From Muricea muricata (lineage: Eukaryota > Cnidaria > Anthozoa > Malacalcyonacea > Plexauridae): a stretch of 64,000 bases of DNA. The first letter of the stretch is position 1, and each line of letters begins with the position of its first letter. Where the stretch lies: NCBI GenBank assembly GCA_963855995.1, contig OY979717.1, positions 61,906,243 through 61,970,242 on the forward strand, written 5' to 3'. Shown here one piece after another: positions 22,760 through 34,055 of this stretch. Position numbers and translations under genes: made by a program. The notes under the pieces are model-generated. The model made no database searches. It was not told the DNA's origin and saw only the letters and a program-made list of their open reading frames with translations.

Positions 22760-25700
22760 AGATCAATAAAAAAATGGTGGACGAACATCTTCAGTACGCT
22801 GGCGTTTCAGCACTTTTCCTTCTTTTGTATATGCTGCTCGATCTCCCAAGAGTGGCAGAGCGTGCTTCAAAAATGATGCATCTTTGTCTCCGTTAACATA
22901 AATCTTGGCAATTTCCTTCACTGCCCGTGTTGCTTGAAGCACTGGCGGCATACACCAATCAAGCTTCGTCCTAAAATATGCAGTCATAGTAAAATTGCTA
23001 TTTGGTTTCCCCAAATTAGGCTAAATGAGTAATGGTCAAGAGCCGTTGTACAGATTGACTTACCTTAAAGCTAAGGTTTCATTAGATTGACCGCCTATGC
23101 ATTGCTGTGACTTCATGACACTATAAAATGACTCAGCAATAGCTTCTGTTCCTCTCTTCGCCAAAGCTATGTCCATTGCCACACATCCTTCTATTCCTAT
23201 AGCATCAAATACACTTTCATCACATTAGATGCTGTGGTACACAGCTTCTTCATTTAATTTGGCCAAAACGGGTTCTTTAACTCATTCAAACGTTAACGAG
23301 TACACATTACCCTGGCAGTAGGGTTTTCCTTCTTGACATGCATCAGTCGTTAGTTGGAGCTTGATCAGCGGTCCGTACACGTTTGGTGCGATGGACGGTA
23401 GGAAAAACCATAATCCGGGGTAACCACCTTCAAGTTTCCACAAGAACGTTTTCAATGACACCTTAATCTTGTGGAAGACAATTTGGGAAAATGCAACGCT
23501 TCGTCATATTCTCTACGGAGCTTTTGAACATGGTCTAACGAGCAGACATAGGCAAATAATTTTTCAAACTCTTCTTGTTCAAAGCGCTCAAGAGATTCCT
23601 CATCGGCCGAAAACCTAACCTTTCCAGAAGTCAGACGCTCGCCACAAAGATAGCTGAAAATGCAGTCTAAATCTAAGCACTTCAAGGTGGAAATTAGCTG
23701 ACGTGCGCAGTTGTCGATTCGCTTGCTGCATGAGGATATGAGATCAGACAAAAACAGCTTCAAATCTTTCTCCACATCATCCTTTTCTCGCGCGACCCAA
23801 CTGTCAACAGTAGTTGTGTTACCCTTAGCACCTTTATTAGACGCTGTTGAAGTGATTTTTCATCCTTGAACTAAGTTTACACCTTTGAATTTTCTTAGGA
23901 GTATGTCTCCGGAATATTTCTTTAAAAGCGGAAAAGAAGATTTTGGGGAATCCACGGACAAATCTTTGTGCATGCTCTTTAAATGTGTTTCCACTCGTGG
24001 CCACCAGGTAATAATTTTCCAACACGGAACATTCAGACCTTGCAGAGTGACCAGTAATTGCATCAAGGGCTCCATGATATCACAAACACCGCAAAGATCA
24101 AGCAAGAAGTCGTCACGTAATCTGGTACTCTTCGCCTTCCGAAAATTGAAATTCTCGAAACATCTTAATGAACAAGGGAAGGCTCTCAAGTAGCTTACAA
24201 AATTCCTTGTACTGTGACGTTGTGAAGCGAGTAGCCGAGTACTTCAAGTCCTACTTGTCAACTTCAGCACAAAGTCGTCTTCTGGATCTTCCATGGCTTT
24301 GTATACAACGTACGTTCTTTCGACCAACTGGTTTACAAATCCCTGAGATGTGCCACTCTTGCCCTCACAAAAATCACTGAATGCAAGGTCAAGGAAATGA
24401 GAGGATCCCACAACACAGAAAAGAAGGATGAATCGTATCTCTCTTGATCTAACAGAGCAGCCAGTGTTCGTCCAAATTCTGATGTCTTGGCATGGGCATC
24501 GTCATAAACAGTGCCCATCTATGCCCCTTTTATAGTGGTTTCTTCAATTGCAGGATATGCAGCTTTCACTTCGTCAAACAAGGTTTTTGCCAACTCTGGT
24601 GAATGTGCGCCTCTTACATCACCATCGACCTCATAGTTAGTTTCTTTATAAACTTCTGGAGAGCTTACCGCAATTGCCTGGCGAAGACCATTAACAAATG
24701 GACAGACCAAAATTGCTACTCTGTTAGGCGTGGACTTGTCACATGTGGGATAATAATGTAGGGGAAGTTTGGTTGATGGCAAAGGAGATGAAAGGACTTC
24801 TGCTACTTGCTTGTCACACCAAACTTCTGCAGCACGTAAAATTACCGAAAATTGCTTTCGGCTGTGGCCAATTCCACCAACATCTGAACCCGTGAATGAA
24901 TGAGCTCCAACCATAGTTTCGTAACATGTAGCGGCAGACTTGGTTTTGAGCGATTGCTCATAACATGTAAACTTCGTTCTTCTCGCCTTTTACATTCCTG
25001 TTCATACTGTATAAACATATAAATATAACTGTAATGACACGGGATCGTTTTCAATGACTACAATAAGTTTCACGCATGTATTAGTACTTACTTGCAAAGC
25101 TTCGAAATGTGTTGCACCGCCTGCCAATGTGACATGCTTCTTTATAAGACTTTTTAATCTGTAAAACTCTTGATTTCCGCCCTCGAGTAATAGAGGCTTT
25201 TTCCGGTGGGTAGATTATTCCGTTCGCAATAGATCCAGAAAAACTATTACGGAAAAACGAAAGACTCAAGTTAGTAAACAATATGTATACTAACATATAA
25301 TCTTGAAATTTATGACACATATGCTCTTATATAAACAATTACCCGCCTATTCCTTTTTTGGCAGCATCCATAGCACTCAGTTTTAATGAGGGACGCTTAA
25401 TTTTGAAGTTCTTGATACAAATATAGCATGTCCCACAGCGAACCACAGAGAGAATTCCATTCTCTTCATCCCCTGAGAAAAATTTAATATGTTTGCATTC
25501 TGACACCAGGTCGAAGATGTTCTTTACATCAGGCCAGTTTAAAAGTAGTTGTGCTGTTTCCTCGTATACTTTTCCGTTGACTGCTAGAAGTGGGTTCTGT
25601 TGACTTTCCTTTCTAGTTTCACGCGATCTTATTTTGAATTCTTTGAATTCATTAATAAGAGGGATAAGACCATCAACATTTGCGTGCAGGGCCGAATCAC

Positions 25701-26519
25701 ATGTGATTTCACTATCTTTTATAGCGCTAGGCGACTCTTTTTCGCTGCTGCAGGCTTTAAAAGAAATTGTTTTTTGTATTTTTTGGGGCATACGTGTTTT
25801 TGGAGTTGTTTCATCAGGGTTTTGCATAATGAAGAATCCACGCTGACATTTGGTTTTGCACTAGTTTCAGTATTTTCTGGCTCGCATTTCCTTCTTGCCA
25901 TTCTGACAGTCTCATCACAGTCATAATAGGAGGGGAGATCAGCTTCTTTCGCATTATTTTTATGACATCGCTCGACATATCTTTTTATGGAAGCATTATT
26001 GGATCTGCAAAGCTTGAAAATCGCTGATGATGCTCCAGATCTAAAAATGCGGTAAACACGTTTCACCCTTGTTTTGATTTTTTTTCTATTAAAGGATATG
26101 TCCTTAGGAAAGATCGTTGTTTTAAAATGTCACTCAGTAAAGTAGAATTATTAAAATCTTTGCACTCATATATACCACACTTCCTTCTTCTCCGTCACTA
26201 TCGTCAGGGTTTTCATTTTGCATTTTAAGCATTATGTGCACCTGAGGAAGGCCTTTGCACACACAGCAAACAGGAGATTCTTGGCCTACATACGCGGTAA
26301 AGATTACTCAATTTAGCTATTCAGTTTAACGTTACTGGTGATGATATTTTCTAAGAAATAATCTTAACAAATCTCCACGTGTGTTTTCACTGGAAATTGG
26401 AACCGTCCAGTGTTTCCACTATTTTTCTTACTGAACAAATCAACAGCAACTTTCAGATTTATTGGGGAAAAAAGAGAAATAGATAGTTTAAGTTACTTAC
26501 TATCTGAACCAGAATCCAT
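22760..26519 (-). pseudogene. Broken hAT-like (domesticated-transposase-type) gene
   Basis: A multi-exon minus-strand gene with damage. A first exon MDSGSD (26,519-26,501, GTAAGT donor) joins in phase to 26,285-26,176 (ESPVCCVCKGLPQVHIM). A block at about 26,045-25,340 has a Cys/His-rich start (CRSNN...RYVERCHKNN), a frame change near 25,830 and a second Cys motif (RCGTCYICI). Then come SIANGIIYPPEKAS and, one frame away, LLLEGGNQEFYRLKSLIKKH (about 25,250-25,100), AGGATHFEALQ at a GTAAGT donor, and GAHSFTGSDVGGIGHSRKQF with SSPLPSTKL (about 24,910-24,720). Further left are LCGVCDIMEPLMQLLVTLQG (about 24,080) and the C-terminal segments to 22,763. The pattern matches a hAT-related family common in cnidarians. 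At least three frame changes with no intron borders argue for a pseudogene, or alternatively for assembly errors. Confidence 0.6.
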
Positions 26520-27745
26520 TATTGCTCTGTTACCCCTTTTTATGCCATGGCTACTGAACTAGAAAGTTGTTTTAGCAGTTTTACATATTAAATGCTTATC
26601 ACAAAATAATCTTACAGTAATAGTAAAATATACAATTAAAATTAATTCTAACCATTTCATTCATAACTGATAATTCTTACCTTTAGTTCATAAATGATTG
26701 CCTGATCTTAAAAAAATGCCGTCAAAAAAACTTGTAATCGCGATTAAAACGTCAAAAAAGTAAATCAAAAACCGCGTGTATTTTTCTACTATTGTAAGTC
26801 TGCACGACAACTGATCAGTCATATAATAATAACATGACTGTACTTGGTGTATGCAATGAAATTGATTCCTGTTTCACGTTATTTATTTCTTTGGCGTGAT
26901 TTTTGGTTTCGTTGGCGCCAGAAAAGCTGCGCCGGCGCACTATCATAATATTTCTGCGCCAAGACATACCGAGAAGGCCTGTATGCCCCGCCAGAGATCT
27001 CCGGCGCAATCGACAAACTTTCCAGCAAGGGTTTCTACGCTTTTGATCGTCAGTGGAAGCAATAGTTATTTAATTGTCTTAAAACATGAACAAAAAAAGC
27101 AAGCTCGAGGTCATATTTAAATCATCATGTCATGGAAGCTCCCAAACTGGAAAGTATGGCTCTCAGCTTGGACAAGATCTCAGGTGTGTGGGCAACTTTG
27201 CAGTATGCAAACATACACTTAAGTGTGCATGTTAGATAAGTAACACTGGTCATATTCAGCATTAAACCAAGTGTGCAAATCAGAAATTCTCGGGTGTGCA
27301 ACAGCTATGCTTTCCATACTGGCTGGAACAGTACACTAATTAGAACAGGATCTTAAACTTTCTGAAATATCAGAAAAAGTCTAAAACTAAATTAGTCATA
27401 AAACTGTCTATCTAGAGAACAAATACCAATTCCACAACAATTAACAAAAATATCAAAATAAAATCATTCAATAAATTTTACTTCATATATTCATAAATCG
27501 TTACAAAACAGCCTACCTGAGGCCCCAATAGCATTTCTATGAAAATTAACAAACGTTCGTAGGTCTCTTCCACTCATTCAAATAGTGTAAGGGCTATTCG
27601 CCCCTTCTTTGAGCAAACAATCTAGCAAAAAGCCAACATTTTGCAAAAATTACGCCAAAAGCCGTCCGCCATATTGTTTATTGTTGCCAAGCAGTTTGCC
27701 AAGTGCTCCCCAGCTCTCCAGACTTTGCGCAGTCGTGGACCCAAG
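26520..27745. other. Gap between hAT-like gene and INO80C
   Basis: No convincing gene. A CG-richer patch (about 26,930-27,010, with CGCCGGCGC-like words) and sequence around 27,600-27,745 may be promoter regions of the divergent neighbours. Short frames here have no recognisable motif. Confidence 0.4.
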
Positions 27746-30700
27746 ATGGCGGCCAACAGGTCAAAAAGAAGTCAAAAGCGTTCGTTTAGTCCGTCAACTT
27801 CTCATACTAATACTATTTCGGCAAAGAAAAAGAAAGTTACATTGGTAGGTAAAACATCGACCATCGTGCATTTAAACGCCACAAGGGACATTATTGACTT
27901 TTAGATAATAGTCCGTCAGTGACCTTGACACCTACTCACCTAGTAAAAATTAGAAGTTTACTTGGGTAGTAGTTGGGTACATGCGGACCAGACTCGTACA
28001 GGGTATTTACTATTATTTTATACAGTATTTTGTGATACCTATATGCCTTTATTACTTTAATATTGACCAGATATAACTTCAGTTAGCGCAGGACATACTT
28101 CACTTGGGCTAACTTTAGAGTACCCCGCAGGTGAGAAGACGCTGTGTAGCAAATGGCTACTGACTACGTGGCTACAGTATAAGTACCATGCATAGTGTAA
28201 CTACATAAATTAATATTAATTTAATTTTTTTTGTTGTGTGATACCAACCAGTGTCACAGGTACCCCCGTGTTTTGTGTATCCCCATACTCATATAACTAG
28301 CAAATATGTCACAGTGGACTTATACATAAGCATACTGTTTTGCTATATTAGCAAAAGGTATTTACTAGCAAAAGGTATTATATTTAAGACTATTCTCACT
28401 CACTAGAACTATATCTACTTCACCAAATTTAGCTAAAGCGCGAGCCCGAAGGGCGAGTAATGATTGTCGTGCTACGCGCTCCCTCTTGGTAGTCAGGTAC
28501 TAAGGTAGTCATAGATATTGCACGTAGCCAGTAGCCACGTAGCCAGTAGCCAGTAGTGACGTAGCCAGGTAGCCAGTAGCCACATAACCAGTAGCCACGT
28601 AGCCAGTAGCTGCATAGCCATGTAGACAGTAGGCATCTGGCCATGGCATGGGTATACACATGTATGGGCTGGTAGCCAGTGAGGTAGGTCAAGGAATTTG
28701 AGATGCCGGGTATTGTAAAGTTACTCCTTCACTTGTAAGTAACTGAGTTTATCTCTGGTTAATGTTTACAGGCCAAAGTAGATTCTATCATTCCACACAC
28801 AAATAAAAAAATTTTCATTTGCTTCAGATATTCTTACATTACATAGCATTATTTACAAAAAAAAGTCATAAATTTTTTGTGCAGTTGCACACCCGATAAT
28901 TTTCATTACGTTCAGGTTTGCACAGGGAAACTGGGGGAGGTCAGAATGACTGAGACCAGACTGGGAAAATTGCGTGCCTGAGATTTCCGAAAGTTAATAG
29001 AAATCAAAATCGCTCACCCAAAATATCGGGAGCGCAGTACAAACTTTCCAATTTGTTACCGAGATTTGGTTACTTGACGATAAGGGACCACAACAAATAT
29101 ATTAATTAATGGAACTAAGTGGTACTAAGTGCTATTTTTTTTGATGATACATAAACCACATTTATTTGTTGTATTTGTTTTTCAGCTAAATTGCTGAATG
29201 CTAATTATGTTGAATATGATCATTGCTACTTGTCTAACATTCACACTTATCAGAATATTTTTCATGAAGAAAATGTGCAATTTGAGTGGCTAAGTAGTAA
29301 CTGTAACATAATACTATAGTAAACTACTCAATGTTACAGTCGTGGCAATAGAAGCGTTCTAAAAATATATGACCATTTTATTTTCTCAAGTTTTGGTGTT
29401 CCTCTGATTAATTCCTCTGACCAAGTTCCTTAAAAGTTCACAACTTCCTGTTAATTGACCAATCAGAATGTTATATCGTGTTTGTGAGGATTCTGATTGG
29501 TCAATATGGTGGAAGGAAGGAAGTTGTGAACATTTCAAAATTTGAGGAATCACAGTGGGAATCGATCGGAGGAACTGCTAAACTTGAGCAAATGAAATGG
29601 TCAAATATTTTCCCAACACTTTCATTGCTGTGACTGTAAACCACTAACATACCAAAACTATAATTATTTTATGAAAAATGTAGTATTATTTGATGGAAGA
29701 GTGTCAACATGAATTACACAATGCCCCATTTTTAAATTGGTCACTATGTGACTATGATTATTGATATCTGTTATACAAATTAGGCTGTGGAAGATCTTGA
29801 ATACCCAACAAACAGCCCAAGTTCATTCACAACTGCAGACAACAGTCTTTACAATGAATTTGGGCACTTTGTGTTTAAGGATTCAAACTTTGAGGTAATG
29901 TAAAGGAAATGGGGAGCTAATCTCTGTGTAGATTTATTTAGTACCCTTTATTATTCTTACATTCTATATAATAACCAAATTGTACAATTTAATAATTATA
30001 TAGTTTTCATCATATTTGATATACACCATTACTGCAGTTAATCTTTACCTTAAATTGAATAAATTTAACTTTATACACAATGACATTTCATGTCACCGCA
30101 TGTTTCTTTTAGCATTCAGGTGTTAATTCTACAAAGAAACGTTTATGGAAAAATTTAAAGCAAATAATTTCTCAAGAAAGAACTTTACCTTGGAAACAAG
30201 ATGATCCAACATGTATGTTGTAACATTACAAAGATTTATATCTACTTTACCCTAAACTGCCTTACCATGTAATGAGGTAAAATATAATTATGGTATACTT
30301 AGGGCAAACATCACATTAATTATAATACAATAGGACTTCTTTACATTCTTTAGATAGTTCCATTGAATCTCCACCATCATTTAAACCAGCCAAGAAATAC
30401 TCTGATCTGACAGGATTGCCAGTGAGTCTCTGGTTAAGTTCTTTGTAAATTAATTTAGTAAATTATGTTCAAGTAACAATATTTAGTACCCTTTATTATT
30501 CTTACATTCTATATAATAATCAAATTGTACAATTTAATAATTATATAGTTTGGGACTGCAGAACGTAAATTGAAGCAGAGGGACTAAGATTGAGGGCCAA
30601 AGGTGCGAGCCATCTAGGAAGGGTGATCACAGGGAAATTTTGAAAACTTGACCCTCAGAAAATTTCCTGTGATTTTGATGTCGTTTTAACAGCAGTTTTA

Positions 30701-31278
30701 GTAACGTTGCAGGATTTGGTAACCATATGGCGTGGCGTGGGAATCTTCATCTGCAGCAAAAATGTGTGTGTGGGGAGGGGGGGGGGCATAAATGTTCTTT
30801 GTAGGTTATAGTGGTTATAGTGAGTTTTGTAGTTCTTTTATTGTAAGTTACATTACTTTAAAGTTATCCTGGTTATTTTGAAGTAATCGTTTGGTCTGTT
30901 CAATTAATGGAAGCATTTGTTCAAGGCATACACTTTTTAAAAAGGAAATTGCGTGGTTATAAATATTCATAAGGAATATTAAACTTATAAACAGTTACAC
31001 ACATCATTACACTGTAATGTATTGTCAGTATTAAAATTTATTCTGTTTTTTTTTTAAATAAAACCTTTCGCATCAGTTAATTCATAGTAAACGCGAGCAT
31101 TTTCGTCTTAGACGATTGTACTAGTTACTACTCTATCATTTATTTCCTGCAGGCAAAATATAAAGATCCTCAAACGAGAATGCTGTATAGTACGAGTGAA
31201 GAATTCTCGACAATACGCAACCTCCCAATGGACATTATTGGAGGATATCTTACTTTAAGAAAAGCCGCGCCAACGTGA
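27746..31278 (+). CDS. INO80C: INO80 complex subunit C (IES6 homologue)
   Basis: Five exons: 27,746-27,844, 29,784-29,894, 30,113-30,212, 30,354-30,421 and 31,153-31,278. All join in phase with GT/AG borders, giving 167 residues (human about 192). Exon 1 is basic (MAANRSKRSQKRSFSP...KKKKVTL), like the human N-terminus. Diagnostic segments are FKDSNFEHSG, RLWKNLKQIISQERTLPW, PPSFKPAKKYSDLTGLPAKY and the YL1-C type domain EEFSTIRNLPMDIIGGYLTLRKA. The protein is a nuclear subunit of the INO80 chromatin remodeller that, from yeast Ies6 work, pairs with Arp5 and stimulates nucleosome sliding. The 3' half is duplicated at 59.45-60.28 kb in damaged form; this copy is intact and probably the functional one. 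Confidence 0.96.
28398..28490. mobile_element. Solo core and one arm of the MULE-like foldback element
   Basis: It carries ATATCTACTTCACCAAATTT and GCGCGAGCCCGAAGGGCGAG, then GTAATGATTGTCG and TACGCGCTCCCTCTT, matching the centre of the complete element at 33,810-34,055. The right arm is missing. It lies in INO80C intron 1. Confidence 0.75.
28515..28690. repeat. GTAGCCA short tandem repeat
   Basis: Irregular tandem words GTAGCCAGTAGCCA and CACGTAGCCAGTAGCC, with decay at both ends, in INO80C intron 1. Confidence 0.8.
29329..29643. mobile_element. Terminal-inverted-repeat element in INO80C intron 1
   Basis: The left arm TTACAGTC...GCAAT...ATGACCATTT...CTCAAGTTT is mirrored on the right by AAACTTGAGCAAATGAAATG, GGTCAAATATTTT and CATTGCTGTGACTGTAA. 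An inner pair (CTGATTGGTCAAT and ATTGACCAATCAG) and CACAACTTCC/GGAAGTTGTG also match. About 315 bases, no frame. MITE-like. Confidence 0.75.
29936..30006 (+). repeat. 70-base repeat, copy 1 (INO80C intron 2)
   Basis: The same sequence, with about one difference, is found at 30,482-30,552. Begins ATTTAGTACCCTTTATTATT and ends AATAATTATATAGTTT. The segment is absent from the matching place in the 59-64 kb duplicate, so the second copy was inserted after the segmental duplication. Confidence 0.85.
30482..30552 (+). repeat. 70-base repeat, copy 2 (INO80C intron 4)
   Basis: Direct repeat of 29,936-30,006. It interrupts sequence that is continuous in copy B (…GTAACAA then CTGCAGAACG near 59,575-59,592), marking it as a recent insertion. 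Confidence 0.85.
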
Positions 31279-32960
31279 ATATTTTTTAAATCTCCAGCCA
31301 GTAAGCTTCGAGGCCTGACCCGCAGGTCCAGCTGGATCATAAAGTGACAAACTTTTCTTTTCTTCTACACTGCCACTGGTTATCGGCGGGAGCAGTCCAA
31401 GGAAGTGTGCACTTCTTATTCAGTAACATCAGGGTTTTAGCTATTGAATAACACAATCTTTATACAATATTAAGGAGGAGAAATGAGCGAATACGAGCTG
31501 AATGAAAAATCGTAGCATTTTTCTATCTCTGGAAATCGAGTGTATGCTAAGTAATTAAGTCTCTCTGATGTTAGGCAAACTGCAAACACTCCTCATTTAA
31601 ACTCTAAGCGTAAGCAAGTTAGAACAAATTGAAAGAAAAGTTATCTCTGTCATATCTTTTAGTTCATGCTTTGTTTTCTTGCATATGTTTGTGTCGCCAA
31701 TGACAACCAGGTTTAACTTTGAAATGTCTAGCTCACTGCAGAACAACGAATAGTTGTTAAACTGGACTTTCTTTCAGAACGTTTCTTGAAACTGGAAATC
31801 CTGGAATTGAAATTCATTACGTTTTAAATGCTGGTCATCAAAAAGTTCAGTTTTGACACGTTCGTGGTTAAGTGCTCTCTTCTTTTGCTTTGCATTAATC
31901 AGTTACAAAAGTGAAAAATAAAATTAATTTTTCAACCAGGTTTTTCATTCATCCCATATTCGCTCATTCTGTCTCTTTATTGTACAAAGGTTCAGCTGTC
32001 ATTCAATGACTATCGCCAGAGATACCCTGTAGAAAAAGCTGAAACGTTATCTGGAATTGAGGGGCGTTATTTATGTCAACAGGCTCTTAGCATAAATAAC
32101 GAACGCCCCACGAGGGACAAGATTATAGGGATAGGGTCAACGATATTTGTTAAAAAAATTTTGTTGGCATCGGCTATATTCTTGCCAGCCCCTCTATCAT
32201 AAATAGTGCCTAAATGTATTATGGTGTGACCGTATATTGGACCATTACCACTCCACGCGCTACAATTGTAAACTGCATCCACAAAGCAGAGCTTATGCAA
32301 ATAATAAGTGAGATGTAAATATTAAAAAATCAATAAGAACCTAATAATATCCGTTGTTAAATGTTTTGTAAAGTCGGGTTTTTTCAGAAATATTGAAGGA
32401 CAAATGACACTAGCCATCCACCATCTTGGCTTGAATAAATAGGTCCATTATTTACGTAAGAAGTATGTACAAATCAAGTTGGATCTAGACGTTGCACTTA
32501 TTTGCTAATTGCTTCATGAAGAAAATAATTCTTCCCTGCTTGTGACGTCAAGGAATACCCCACTAAATGGCGGATGACTACACAGCTAAAAACGCCACAG
32601 ACTAGTTGCGAGTTGTCAATTTTACCGGCAAGCTGTATATATAACAAGTCTACAAATGAAAAGCTGCAACAAGTCTTATTTTTTACGGCTTGATTACATT
32701 GACATCGTGCAGCTGTCGCAAGCCATGTGAAGGCATCCTGATATTGGACATAATGGACGTCGCAATCTATGAGAACAAGGGTTAAGAAACAGATAAATGC
32801 AAATAAGCAGTGGGGTTGCAATTGAGAAGCAATCATGCAAGGCAGAAGTGTTTGCAATTGCAATTTTATCATTTATTAAACCACCTCATACACTGAGTAC
32901 TGATCTGTTCCCTATTTGGACCAAACACAAATTATGATGGTATACATGAGTATATGTATG

Positions 32961-33130
32961 ATATTCACCACTGAATAATCAAACTTTGCTATAATTTGTG
33001 AACACTGTCACTTTGTTCTGATCAAATAAGTTATTTTTTACGGCTATATTCACCACTGAATAATCTAACTTTGCTATAATTTGTGAACACTGTCACTTTG
33101 TTCTGATCAAATAAGTTATTTTTTACGGCA
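32961..33130 (+). repeat. Tandem pair of an 85-base unit
   Basis: Units 32,961-33,045 and 33,046-33,130 differ at about one base. Each starts ATATTCACCACTGAATAATC and ends TTATTTTTTACGGC. Copy B of the segmental duplication has only one, more diverged unit (near 62,460), so this doubled after the split. The adjacent 33,145-33,210 is an inverted copy of 32,800-32,865. Confidence 0.85.
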
Positions 33131-33809
33131 GTTATTTTTTACGGTTTTTAATTGCAAACACTTCTGCCTTGCATGATTGCTTCTCAATTGCATCTCCACT
33201 GCTTATTATAAATAACTTATTTGATCAACAAGGTCTCAATTTCAATTGCGTAACTTGAAACATGAGCTCTCAGCGTCATACGCAGTCAAACTGTGATACG
33301 GAATGGCGATATTTTAGTGGTGAATGAATCTGGAAAGAATTCAATCAAATTTATTCCATTGACACAAAATTCAGCTCTCATTTTCTTATCAAATGGTTAG
33401 TGAGATTATCTATGCATTTGTATTTTATATGGTGATATCTTATATGTGTGTCGTAATATATACTGAATAATTGGCATTCGACATTCTCGTCAAATCTGTA
33501 TTGGTTCTGTATTTGATTTACTACTTTTGTTACGTTCAGTGACGGTGTGGCAGATGTTTACATAGATTGTTGCTTAACATTGTGACTTATATGTGATGCA
33601 AACCGACTTAATTCTATTAATTAATTAATTAATGCAAACCGACTTAATTCTAACTTTGAATTCATCTCATTCACCAGTTGTTCAATTTTTAAAATGGTCT
33701 TCAGCGCCGTGGTTTATCAATATTGTAGTTAGTGTTTTCAAATCGTCAGATGTAGCCTGTGCACAGACCTAAATCAGAATGATTAAGGTCTGTGAATACT
33801 TGAAAGATT

Positions 33810-34055
33810 GGTCATGGCTTTATAGGATACCCTAAAGGTCAAAATGTCGAGAGAGCACTGGGTTTCTCACTCACTGGGACTGTATCTACTTCACCAAATT
33901 TAACTAAAGCGCGAGCCCGAAGGGCGAGTAATGATTGTCGCGCTACGCGCTCCCTCTTTAGCTAGATTTGGTGAAGTAGATACAGTCCCAGTGAGTGAGA
34001 AACCCAGTGCTCTCTCGACATTTCGACCTTTAGGGTGTCCTATAAAGCCATGACC
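33810..34055. mobile_element. MULE-like foldback element with 10-bp target duplication
   Basis: The terminal inverted repeats begin GGTCATGGCTTTATAGGA and extend about 100 bases per arm (through GTCGAGAGAGCACTGGGTTT and CTCACTGGGACTGTATCTAC). They surround a GC-rich centre (GCGCGAGCCCGAAGGGCGAG). TTGAAAGATT flanks both sides (33,800-33,809 and 34,056-34,065), a 10-bp target duplication typical of Mutator-like elements. There is no transposase, so it is non-autonomous. The arms are nearly identical, indicating recent movement. Confidence 0.85.

Noticed and set aside
24842..25054. Separate 70-codon protein
   Set aside because: It is one frame of the broken hAT-like gene before a frame change, not an independent gene.
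27609..27904. Overlapping frames starting upstream of INO80C exon 1
   Set aside because: The ATG at 27,746 gives the INO80C N-terminus and joins in phase through the GTAGGT donor; the upstream starts are leader sequence.
28515..28690. CRISPR-like array
   Set aside because: The repeat is a simple irregular heptamer array without unique spacers, in animal DNA.
28429..28692. Minus-strand frame with repeated LRGYWLCGYW
   Set aside because: Translation of the GTAGCCA short tandem repeat; not a protein gene.
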